A stretch of DNA of 64,000 bases from Dimorphilus gyrociliatus (Eukaryota > Annelida > Polychaeta > Dinophilidae), in NCBI GenBank assembly GCA_904063045.1, contig CAJFCJ010000026.1:1-64000 (forward strand), written 5' to 3'. Shown here piece after piece: positions 11,262 to 22,400 of this stretch (position 1 is its first letter; the number at the start of each line of letters is the position of its first letter). Under the pieces are notes generated by a model that was given only the letters and a program-made list of their open reading frames with translations, did no database searches and was not told the DNA's origin. The position numbers and the translations under genes were made by a program.

Positions 11262-11847
11262 ATGGGATTGGGCCTTTATAAAGTATCTACAACTTTTCCA
11301 TTTGTCTCTTCTTATACGTTACCGCAATGTACGGCCAAATCTCAGACAATTATCAAGAGTGAATTGGCCGATAATATCAGAAAATTCTTAAGAGAGGAAG
11401 TTGATCATCATATGGACAACAACGTATTTAAAATACCCGATTATAAGATAAGAATTCTGTTGAACTTTCTAGAACTAGCTAGCGATAATCTTGACTTAGC
11501 GGATCAGCATATCTGGCTTTTGAAAAGGATTATGTCTAATTCTATGAATTTAACCGAATTACAGCAAGCATTGAGCGTACTAGAAGAGACTATCGAAGAT
11601 AAAACTGCTGAAGAGATTAAGGATAATATTAAAAACGTTAAACATCATATTAGAAATCTAAGGATATCTGCTAGTGAGATGATAGATCATATTTAGAATT
11701 CTTTGATTCTTAAGCGTTACTTTATCACTTACAGTGAAAATAAAGAATGACTACAAAACAGTTATAACGGAAATTCCTTGTACGGACTTCACGTCTACCG
11801 AAATAGAGGAGCAGATAATAGATAAATTTTCAAAAAAAGCGAATTAG
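11262..11847 (+). CDS. Orphan helical protein, 174 aa (two exons)
   Basis: The start ATG lies six bases after an acceptor. Read without splicing, the frame stops at 11694-11696 (144 aa). A better model splices 11262-11673 to 11735-11847. The donor gtgaga sits inside the last codons, the 61-bp intron ends in tttatcacttacag, phase 1 matches, and a further open frame of 36 codons runs to TAG 11845-11847 (KIKNDYKTVITEIPCTDF..., ending DKFSKKAN). The intron length is typical of this genome. The protein is helical (IRILLNFLELASDNLDLA, then LQQALSVLEETIED) with no recognised domain. Both isoforms are possible; I favour the spliced one because the downstream frame would otherwise be unexplained. Confidence 0.6.
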
Positions 11848-13471
11848 ATGCCATCCCTCTTAATTATCCTTTCGAAATATTATTTATGCTATATATAATT
11901 TAATATTTTCGATTTATTTCACTATAAATGACATAAATATACTTATGATTTAACCCCAAAAAATATAACAATTACTTCTCTTATATTGTTATCACATGGC
12001 TATATTATCAATATAATTTCGCAAATTCTTCGTTAATTCTCTTCATATTGAGTATAAAAAAAGCCATTTATTCAGCGCCTACTACTAAAGGATTATTAAA
12101 ATTTGAGTAAATGTTTAAGTTCAAAGGACACAATAGGTTAATTGAGCGGTTGTCCATTTGTGAACTCTTCTATCGCAGCGTCGGACATCCAGAGAGGTAA
12201 GAGTTTTCTATCGAATTTCTTATCAATTTTTATGTAGATAGATGATCCCTTACACTTTTTTGCATTCATTAAATATGCTTTAGAATGCATTTTTTTATAC
12301 AAGTCCAAAATAAGGACAAGTAAACTGATGGTTACATTGATTTTAAATGAATAATATATAGATATTATGTAAAATACACGATATTTACATAATTTATACA
12401 GTATATATATTTATATATATTAGTAAATATATATATATATTTATATATTTACTGTATATATAATACACATCTTATTAGTATATTTATTTCTAAACATAAC
12501 TCAATATGTATACATATATTTACATAAGATCTCAATACGTTTTATGTACATACAACACATAATATGTATACATCCTATTCCTCTTAGATTATCTAATAAC
12601 GCAATATAATACAGTATAACCGCATCTGATTAGAATTTTTATAATTAACATAACTTTCTACCTAATTTAAATAACTGATTTATTGAATTAGTAGAAAGAA
12701 AAAGTAAATTATCCAACATACTTTCTCTTTTATTCTTTTATCCATTTTTTTTTTACATTCCTCCAACCCTTTATTTAAGAAAGAAAAAACATTTTTGGAA
12801 AAGTAAATGGGCTTAATACTTTCAATATTTTTTATTGTTCTTTTTCTAAGACATTTACTAAAAATACTTAGACAAGTCTACTTGTGTACTCGAATAGTTT
12901 AAAAAACTATTTATAAATAGTCTCAAAGAGGTAACAATATCCTTTATTATTCATCTTTGCATTAAATAAAAAAAATCAGTTTGTTTTTATTTAAATTATT
13001 ATGTTAATTTATTTTTTTTTGTATATATTCTCTTATTAACTAGTCGTCTTTAGCCATAATTCTTCATATTTATATGTAAGAAATTATATACGGTATATAT
13101 ATATATATACAGTCTATTTTCGTTAAAAAAGAATAAGATAAATAGGTTCACTCGTATTACGAACGTATCCAGACAAACTCTGACCATACTTAAAAGTGCG
13201 CAAATAAAAAAATACTTCCTAAAATTTCTCTCTTCTTTCTTTGTTCTTATATATTGAAGACAGAAAGAGAGAGAGAGAGAGAAAAAAAAACTTTACATTA
13301 CTTTTTTTTGTTCTTTTTTCATTAAAAAACTTGTCTTTTAATTGAAATTAATTAATTTAAAGTTTTTTTCTTTAATAGCCTTTTATTACACTAAATTTAC
13401 TATAAATAAATGTTGTTTATGCAAATTAATTTGGATTAACCATGATTTTAATAGATTTAATTATTTTTCAG
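11848..13471. other. Intergenic AT-rich DNA with a possible 5' micro-exon
   Basis: Mostly TA tracts and homopolymers. An 18-base segment (cgtcggacatccagagag) sits between an acceptor-like tcttctatcgcag and a consensus donor gtaagag at about 12198. It could be an untranslated exon of the 13497 gene, but it is unproven. The region ends in ttatttttcag, an acceptor at 13471. Confidence 0.4.
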
Positions 13472-13496
13472 TATTTTTTACTTGCATAAAATCATT

Positions 13497-14246
13497 ATGA
13501 AATTAAACAAAGAAATAGAAAGTACAAAACAATCGACTGGCAAAGCTGGTATTTTTAACAGACTAAAAAGTTGGTCTGGTATTAAAGTAAGAAAGCTGTT
13601 TGGAATACTCCGCCGATCTAAAGACAATAGTATGAAAGAAATTATAGTTATAAAAGCTAATAATGAACTTTACGAAAAGGAATTGTCCATTTTGAAAGAT
13701 AATTTGGCACAAGTTAATGCTGAATTATCCGAATATAAGAAGCAAGTTGAAAAGAAAGAGGAGACGGAAGAGTTAAAGATAGTGCAACCCCCAACTGATG
13801 TAAAAGATGATACGGAAGAATTACTTATGTCCGCAATAGAAGAAGCTATTCGAACAGTAGAGGAAAGTCGCATAATGAATGAATCATTCTTTGAAATAGA
13901 AACTTTAAAAAGTGAAGAAACTATTGACATGATGGACAATCTTCGAGTTACACTTGACTGTGATATAGAGGAAAAAGCACATCAATTATTAATTGACTTG
14001 ATCAAAGTAACAAAATTAAATCATACAGATGAGCTAATTCAAAACGTAGTTGAAATATTTAAGGATGCCCGACAAAAGATTGTTAAATCATTTGAACTTC
14101 GAATCGAGGAAATTACAGAAGCTTTACTAACACAAAGAAACAAAATGGAAATGACTGAGAGGCGTTTTCGTATCTCCTCGACTAAAACAGTTAGCACTCT
14201 AAAAAATACTCGTAGAAAAACGGAGATGATACTAGCTGAGAAATAA
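13497..14246 (+). CDS. Orphan coiled-coil protein, 249 aa
   Basis: A single coding exon starts at the first ATG, 25 bases after acceptor tttttcag (ends 13471), and stops at TAA 14244-14246. The N-terminus is basic and contains IFNRLKSWSGIKVRKLFGIL, an amphipathic basic helix that might bind membrane or nucleic acid. A long Glu/Lys/Leu coiled coil follows (about residues 45-90, ELYEKELSILKDNLAQVN). The middle is acidic, and the C-terminus is again helical and basic. No signal peptide or known family. The plan (short basic N-terminus, then coiled coil) resembles the genes at 2563 and 16707, each with a K-x-LGF/KLFG-like tetrad before the coil. Any relationship is inferred. Confidence 0.7.
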   Translation: MKLNKEIESTKQSTGKAGIFNRLKSWSGIKVRKLFGILRRSKDNSMKEIIVIKANNELYEKELSILKDNLAQVNAELSEYKKQVEKKEETEELKIVQPPTDVKDDTEELLMSAIEEAIRTVEESRIMNESFFEIETLKSEETIDMMDNLRVTLDCDIEEKAHQLLIDLIKVTKLNHTDELIQNVVEIFKDARQKIVKSFELRIEEITEALLTQRNKMEMTERRFRISSTKTVSTLKNTRRKTEMILAEK

Positions 14247-16695
14247 TATGGTGCCATTCAATAGATAAATGCGTGCATTTTATTTATACTTCGCAGTTTA
14301 GTCTTCCCGCTAAATACTAATTATAAAAAAAAGAATGGATTCTCATTAATTGTTTAAATTCTAATTCTACTAAATTTTCAATTTTTAGTCTACTCTCTTA
14401 TTTTTATTACATCATTTTTATAATGAAAACGATCAAAATTGAAGCTCTAAGCTGCGGAGGATGAGATACTTCAATGTACCATTTGGAAAGATTAATTATT
14501 TACAAATTATTACCATTATCGTATAGCTTATAGTATTTTTTCAAGATTTTTGTACATTTATTATTTTACAAAAAAAACAAAAAAAAAATAATAACAAATA
14601 ATTATATTTAGTATATATATATATATACATATTAGATTACACAGGCATATATGTCTATATATGTACGTATGTATACAACATAAATCTGTATACTATTTAG
14701 AGTGTTGAATAAGATGTAAAAATTTCTGATATATATATATTTTTGTATAATAATAAACACTACGAAAAATCGTTCCAGAATAAAAGCTGTTTATACTCGT
14801 GTTCCAATAACTTAAAATTTTACGTTTTTAATAGGTATATTATAATATTTACTTTTGTTGAAGGACAACAGATAGCAGCACATTATTGTAAAAAAACAAA
14901 ACATTTTTCTCTCAATTATTTAGCTAATCTGACACTAATTTGACGATTTCAAAATATAATAGTATTATTTTGGGACTATGTCATTTACTTTTTTCTATTT
15001 ATTTATTTTTTTTTTTTTTTATAAAATACCCATTATTTACTTTGTGCTTTATTCATAATGTACAATAATTTATTATTATTATTATAAACAAAGTACGCTT
15101 TTCTATAAAAAAATAATAATATAAAAGTATATATAGAAAAAGAACGTTCTTTTTTTAAAAGGTTAAACTCGTTCTATTTAGGTAATTAAATTCCTAAAAA
15201 AAAGATTTAGCCAATAACTATATATATATATCTTACTTCGACGTTATAAACAGAAAAAGCGATTAGATATTTTGTTATAACTTATCTAACAGAAGATGAT
15301 GACGCTTTGCAGACGGTTGATGATTCCCTATAATAGCTTTATTATCGTTACGTGGTAAACATTCCTGCAATTAAAACTTTTTTATATTTGCATAAAAAAT
15401 TAATATTTTAAATGAAAATAAAAAATTTTCTAAATAAATCATATCCGTACTTTAGAAAATAAACACTAAAAAGTTTTCAAACATTTCTGCGATCTCCAAA
15501 AAATGGGAAAACTAAAACGGCATTATAATTACCCCTCTAAGGGCTTATTCATTTTTTTCCGCCATGTTGGATAAAGATTGTAGATGATAACAATAATATA
15601 CATATCAAAAATTTGAAATCGGCATTATTTATTTCCTAAAACTTTTATTTTCTAAGTAAGAAGATAATTATATAGCAAATAACTTTAAATAACTTTTTAT
15701 CGGCCTATTTTTTTGAGAGTTGAGATTCTTATATTTTTTTAGAGTGTTTCTCGAAATTAAGAAATATGTCAGAATCGGAAGAAGATAAAATAGAGAAAAG
15801 GAGAACTTGAGAAAGATCGAAAATTTGCCAATGCAGTAGATTAAGTCTAAATTTGATTAGATGTTGCAGATGTAAAAATGGACTTGAAGGATTAGAAATT
15901 ATCAAGTTTTCGCCACTTTCAAAATGTTGGAAAGGTCATGATAATTAATTGAATATAGAAATTAACTAGTTGAATATAGAAGATAGCTTCCCCTTAGTTA
16001 TCAGGAGTTCATCTCACCAAATCCTTACGTTGAAATCTAATGACTAATGGCAAAAAATATGCTGGGCAAAGATCAATTGTAACTGTTGTTTTGGTATGCA
16101 TCATAATCATTATTACAATTTGGAATTTTTGTAATAAATATATGAGAAATAATCTTCGATTTATCAAATGATTTCTTCAAAATCTAAAGAAAAAACAGAT
16201 AAAAAATCTAATCCAGTCAACAGCCGTAAAAAAAGTTGATTTTTTTCCTCGGTAAAAAGTTGAGATCAGTCTAAATCATTGGTCAATTTCTAGATGAAAC
16301 TCATTAAGTGAAAAATAACAAGATTATTATTAAAGCTAATCAACGATAGAGAGTTTGGAAAAGAAGTTTAACTATCTATTAGATATATTGATATCATAGA
16401 TTAAAAGATTTATAAATTTTTATATGATTAAATGCTATTTATTTAAACAAAATTCATCGAACAAACTCCTTTTCTTTTTTCCCTCTTTTATACAAATACT
16501 CAAGCTGAGTAGAATACAGAAATTTCTGTATAAATAGGAGGCGAATTTTTCAGTCACCCTCTTTCTGATGCTTAAAAATTTCCCGGTATTTTATTTCCCA
16601 AAGTATATGACTGTAAGTTTACGTTGCATTTTATTAAATTTATTTATATTGCAGTATCCCTTTATATGTTTCTTAATTTATTCATTCTCATATAG
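14247..16695. other. Gene-poor AT-rich DNA with one broken ORF
   Basis: About 2.4 kb with no convincing intact gene. TA tracts occur near 14610-14630, with long T runs at 15005-15020. A Cys-rich frame with one internal TGA lies at 15766-15948 and is listed separately. The region ends in cattctcatatag, an acceptor at 16695. Confidence 0.45.
15766..15948 (+). pseudogene. Cys-rich small frame interrupted by one TGA
   Basis: From ATG 15766 the frame reads MSESEEDKIEKRRT, a TGA at 15808-15810, then ERSKICQCSRLSLNLIRC and on through C-x-x-C pairs to TAA 15946-15948, all in one frame. The downstream part has four clustered cysteines, like a small zinc-binding motif. No splice sites bracket the TGA. 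The likeliest reading is a decayed gene fragment; TGA readthrough is possible but unsupported. No homologue is recognised. Confidence 0.25.
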
Positions 16696-16706
16696 CTACA
16701 ATTACA

Positions 16707-18551
16707 ATGGGAAACTCAAAAAGCTCACTCGTTAAGAAGCTTGGTTTTAAGAGCCAAAGTAACAGAAATTCCGAACTAGACGTAACTGAAGCGGAAAAGC
16801 AAAGAAGAGATGGTGTAAAAGCTCGAGCGATGGCACTAAATAGAGTTGTTAGCCATTATTTTGGAAGAAAATCATCAACTGAACAAGTAAATCCAGGTGC
16901 TAACAACTCCCAGGCCGAATCAACTGAGAACGTTGAAACAACTGAAGATACAAGTTATATAATCAAGATGAAGGACCGACAAATAGATTACCTCACCAAT
17001 CAGATACGTAAGTTCCTTTGCATAATTTCCAAGATTTATTCTTACCTTCTCGAGATTACTTATATTCGTTGAATTTTTTTTTTATATACAGATAAAATGT
17101 TGACGAAAATGGAGGGTAAGAACTTTAATTTCAAAGATAACTGATTTCATTATACTAAATTCTATCTTCTATCAGGTACCGAATTAGATATTAATGAATT
17201 AAGAATAATCTCAGACGAAGTTGATCTTTTCAACAAGGACGATTTTGAGAGATTGCAACAACTGGATATGGTTGAAAATTTGGAGCGAGAAGCCCAGAGA
17301 CAACGACGTGAAAGACTAGAACTTCAAGAAAAGTTGGAAAAAGTTCATTTACAAAATATGAGAGATCGAATAAGAGAAATGACAATTGAAGAAGTTGACG
17401 AAAATGAGGAGGACGAGGACGAGATGGAGGAGGTGAAGGAAGAGGAGGAATCAATAGATGTAGAAAGAACCAAGAGTAAGGGGAAGAAAAACTCCAAGGA
17501 AAACAGAAAGGATAGAAAGAAGGCCGAAAAGAGGAAAAAAAATAGAAAGCGTAAAGATATTAAGATCGAAAAGAAACAGAAGAAGAGCCTGAAGCTGAGA
17601 GGCAAGAAAAGAGAGAAGCGAAAGAAGTTAGGAAAAGAGGTGTGTAATCGAGAAAATATAGAAAATGATAGTTATTATATTGACTACGATGAGGTTGAAT
17701 ACTACAAGGATCAGGAAAGTTATGATTGGATTGTTACTAGTAACGAGAAATCTTCAAACTTAAATCATATGCTTAATCTAGATAAGACTAAAAATGAGAT
17801 CGATGAGGGAGAATTTAATGGTATTTTTACCGCTATTAGAGTTTTGGCCGTTGACACAAATGAAATGAGAAATGAAACAAGTATTGAATCTTCCAATGTA
17901 TCTTTTTCAAGTGAAAGTGAGAAAAAACGAACTGAGAGGACTAATTTTAAATCCTACGAAGAGTATTCGGAAGAGGATAGAGTTGGTCTGGCAATTGCAA
18001 TGCCCTATCTTGAAATAACCGAAGAAGATACTGTTGGAGTAACCGTAAGCGGATCACCTCAAAGAGAGCTTGAAGAAAAGAACTTAACAAATTTCACCGA
18101 AATAGATAACGAATCTTTTGACGAAGGTTCAGTGAAAATGGCTCTGGCGATCCCCCATTATGAATACTATCACGAATGTGAAGATGGAGCATGTGATAGA
18201 AGCTTTCAACAAAAGTTACCAGAAAAATTCGATAATGAAAGCGACGGAGAAATATACTATATGGAAACTAGCGACACTGAATCAGAGAGCGAATGTGAAT
18301 CAGCCGAAAGCCACCAGTATGATACAATCGATGAATCAGATGAAGACATTAAAATGGCTATGTTAGACGGAAAAATCAAGGCTCTCGGAATACCAATATT
18401 GGGTGATGATCCGGAGTTAAACATGAATCGAAAACATAGAAACGGCGACTTTGGAAAATTTAATCGATTGAATGATCTCGTAAATGAAGCACGCCGTCAA
18501 CTCCATAGAAACCTTCAAAAAGATTCTGATGATGAATCTTTATTTGGCTGA
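16707..18551 (+). CDS. Orphan, predicted N-myristoylated, highly charged protein, 566 aa
   Basis: Three exons fit by phase 1: 16707-17007, 17092-17115 (24 nt) and 17176-18551. The start ATG lies 11 bases after an AG acceptor. The N-terminus MGNSKSSLVKK fits the N-myristoylation consensus (Gly2, Ser6) followed by basic residues, suggesting membrane attachment. The middle is coiled coil (ENLEREAQRQRRERLELQ), then an acidic stretch, then a very Lys/Arg-rich tract around 17470-17640 that could be a nuclear signal or RNA-binding region. The C-terminal half is acidic and Ser-rich with a loosely repeated motif (VGLAIAMPYLE, VKMALAIPHYE, IKMAMLDG). No known domain. The 24-nt middle exon encodes KMLTKMEG-like residues and parallels that of the 2563 gene. 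Confidence 0.7.
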
Positions 18552-19451
18552 CCCTTCAAATGTCGGAAAGCTCTACCTCTCGTAGATTGCAACTTTTCAA
18601 ATTGTTAACGAATTATTATTGGATCTAGACAAAAGACTTTTCCTTTTTGCTTGTCTCGTATTTGTTGAACGTGATACGCACTTTATGAAGAATTATCTTT
18701 GTCTCGTTATATCATAATTTGATAATTTGTTAAAGGTATTACTTTATTGTTTCAATTAGAATTTGAAATTGTTTTCTTTCATGAAAATTTCCTAGTTTCC
18801 TATTAATGTAAAGAATAAAATAGAAAAGACTTTTTGAGAATCATATCTTATTTATATGTAGAACAAATATCTTTAAAAATTCATATTAATTTGCCGCTCA
18901 TTTTTGTTCCACGCATGCGTAATGGTGATTTTGAGCACGTGCACAACATTCGCTCAACTTTTTCCGAACAACCAACCCGCCTTCCTGCTACCTACTTTTC
19001 AACTTGGGAAAGTACATGTCAGATTAATATTATTGCGTTTTTTTAAATAAGACTTCTTTATAGAAAAATTCTATTTCGACTTGTGAGTACTTTTTTTGGA
19101 GGCGCTGAAGTAGTATAAAATTATTTTATGAGTTCTTAATATCTTAAAATTATATTCGACTGGTCATTCTTCTTCTGTAAAAGCTACCATAAACACTTTA
19201 TCAAGGTTAAAAATTTTATATCTTACCTTTTTATTTGTTAAATGCTTAGTTTTTTCAAACCATTTTAATTTGTATGCTGTATTTTACTAAGTAAAAATTT
19301 AGACGTTTTGGGTTTTTTTTGACACTTTATACTTTAGATACTGAATGGAAAAAAATTTATAAAGTGTCTTTGAAAAAATCAGCCAAGCAGACTAACGCTG
19401 GTTATTTTATTATACAGTGAAGAGAAATTGACATTTTTTTTCTGTTCGCAG
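18552..19451. other. Intergenic region, probable promoter of the repetitive gene
   Basis: No coding exon supported. Around 18900-18960 is a locally GC-richer patch with catgcgt and an E-box inside gagcacgtgcac, suggesting a promoter or first untranslated exon. It ends in tctgttcgcag, an acceptor at 19451, five bases before the next ATG. Confidence 0.4.
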
Positions 19452-19456
19452 GTATC

Positions 19457-22400
19457 ATGAAGAGTAAAGGCAAAATAGAGACAGTTATTGACAAAATAAG
19501 TAAGCAAACATGCTTTGCGGTAGAGAGAGCCTCTGAAAATGGAGGTAAGCTTATTCCTGATAATGAATTTTATTTAGCTGAATAGCATTACATTTTATTT
19601 AAACTACTCAAGATGGCCACGATAGTTCCTCTACTCGAACTGAAACCACATCGACTATACAGCCTACTGAACTTCAACAAAATGAACCCAAAAACAGAGA
19701 AGTCGAGATAGAAGGGAAAGCGGACGGTTCTACTAATAAACATTTTACAGGAGACAATCAAGGTTAAACTCCAATGTCAATAGAAATTCTAAATAAATAT
19801 ATATTCTACATATAATAGGTTCGAAAGATTTAAGTGCTATAGCAACAAATACAGATATCCACCATCAACTGTCAACAACAAAAAGGAGACATCAAGGTGA
19901 AATTATAAATAACAATAAACTTTTATAACTAAAATAAAAATATCTTTATTAGGCAGTGCTGAAGCTGACAATATAGCCAGGATTTCTGTTAACGATGGCA
20001 ACCCTAATAAGCTGTTTGACAATAAAGAGGAAGTTGATCAAGGTAAAATCTCAAAGGATTTTAAACTCTTTACCTTTTAAATATAGTAAACACTCAAACA
20101 AGGCTTGAATAATTTAAATTCTGCTACAGATGAGATGAATAAATACCAACCAAATCATTCAAGGAAAAAGCGACGTCAAGGTTTTTATAATATTTATTTA
20201 TTGAGGGGTACGCAAATATCTTCATTGATATTGGAATTTCTCTCGATTTATACTGCTACTAGGTTCCAAAAAAATTGTAGCAAAAAATTTATATGCAGTT
20301 TAAATATCAAATCAAAAAGAACTATTACCTCTTCACTTTTTCCAGCTAATAAAAAAGACAGCGACATCGGGCCGAGTACTTTCTCCTCAATTAAGACACA
20401 TGACGAAGATTGCAGTTCTGGTATGATTAATCTATAAATGAAAACTCATAATTATCTTGCAACTCAAAACCAACAGACACAACCAACACAGACAGTGAAG
20501 TTGACGCTGAAACTGATTCTAAAGTTTCATACGAGGACTTGAGTGGTTCGGGTGAAGACTCGGGTGAAGACTCGGGTGAAGACTCGGGTGAAGACTCGGG
20601 TGAAGACTCGGGTGAAGGCTCGGGAGAAGACTCGGACGAAGACTTGGACAAAGAGTTGGACAAGGACTCGAACAAGGACTCGGACAAAGATTCGGACAAA
20701 GACTCGGACAAAGACTCGGACAAAGACTCGGGTGACACTTCAGGTGAAGACACAAGTGAAGATTCAGGTGAAGATTCAGGTGAAGATTCAGGTGAAGATT
20801 CAGGTGAAGATTCAGGTGAAGACTCGGTTCAGGACTCAGGTGGCGATATGGGCAATGATACAAACGATAATACAAGTAACGATACGAGCGACGACTCTGA
20901 TGATGACAATACGAATGATAATATCAGCGACACCACTATTGATGAAGACGCCGTCGATGATTCAACTGATGATACAAAAGTGAGTACAACAGAAGAATGT
21001 GGAGCAGAGTCGAACTCTATCAGAATAAGTTGTAATGCTACAACTAGTGGCATTGGTAAGGCTTCTTAATATTTTTTAATCTTACAAAAACTATATAGTA
21101 ATTTATTTTGTAAAGGAAATACTTTTGTTAGTGCGACTTCAGAAACTCCTACGAGTCCTGAGGTTCCTGTAAATCCTGTGATTCTTACAAGAAATATGGT
21201 GCCTACAATTAATGCGATTTCTATGAGTTCTGTGGTTCCTGTGAGTTATATAGTTCCTACAAGTACTGTGGTTCCTACGAGTAATTTGGGTCCTGTGAGT
21301 GCTATATTTCCAACAAGTCCTATGATACCTGTGATTGCTACAGTTCCTACGAGCAATGCGAATCCAGTGAGTTCTATAGTTCCTACAAGTCCTACAGTTC
21401 ATTCAGTCCCTGTTGTTGCTATGAATCCTACGAGTAATGTGCTTCCTGTGAGTTCTGCAGTTCCTATAAGTTACGTGGTTGCCACAGTTCCTACGAGCGA
21501 TATGAGTCCAATGAATTCTATAGCTCCTACAAGTCCTACGGCGGCTGCAGTTCCTGTTGTTACTATGATTCCTACGAGTAATGTGCTTCCTGTGAGTTCT
21601 GCAATTCGAACAAGTCCTGTGGTTACCACAGTTACTATGAGTAATGTGAGTCCTGTGGTTGCTACGAATCCCGTGAATCCTAGAAATTCTTCCACTTTTT
21701 TCAATTCTTCCACTTCCTCCGAGTCTACGAACCCTTCGAATTTTGATCTACCAAATGAAAATACCAGTGAAAATGAGGTAATTAATTGTTGTTGTTAGTA
21801 AATTCATTAAATTCATATGACGTATTTTCTTTTACCAGGATGCTTCAGGAAATGTGGTAGAATTTTTTGAGTTTCATCCTATTTTCTGGATTCACGGGAT
21901 GACCACTTTGACAACTCGAGTTCTAACTGCTCCTAGAGATTGCAATGAGGAAGAGGTAAATAATTTTTACAAACTGTTATTTTTAATAAGATTACTTAAT
22001 TTTAGCAACGAAAGAGAGCTTGTGAGAAAATGCACGAGTGCCCACATGTAAAATAAAAACTAAAGTTTATTAAATTTTCATTAATATATTTTATTATAAT
22101 ACCATAGTTCGTACCTATTAAGCCCGTGGCTGTAGAGCCCAAAGATCTCCCTAAGAATAGTGAGAATAGTGAGAATAATGAGAATAGTGAGAATAGCGAG
22201 AATAGCGAGAATAATGAGAATAGTGAGAATATTGAGAATAGTGCTAAAATTTCCTCTAGCACACCAGAAAGAACTAATGATTCAGAAGAAGCTAGAGGTA
22301 GGGGTAGGGGTAGGGGTAGGGGTAGGGGTAGGGCTAGAGGTAGAGGTAGAGGTAGAGGTAGAGGTAGAGGTAAAAGAGCGAGAGCCGCAACTCGAACTCC

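Noticed and set aside
17230-17605. Minus-strand frames opposite the Lys/Glu-rich gene at 16707
   Set aside because: They are the reverse of purine-rich coding DNA (Ser/Phe/Leu runs); the plus-strand model is better supported by phase and splice sites.
20427-20983. Alternative frames on both strands over the GEDS repeat
   Set aside because: A 12-bp repeat is open in several frames by symmetry. Only the frame continuous with the flanking phase-1 exons is kept.
22292-22374. Telomere-like repeat
   Set aside because: The GGGGTA/GAGGTA units resemble telomeric DNA but lie in frame within an exon and encode Gly-Arg; an interstitial telomere is not needed.
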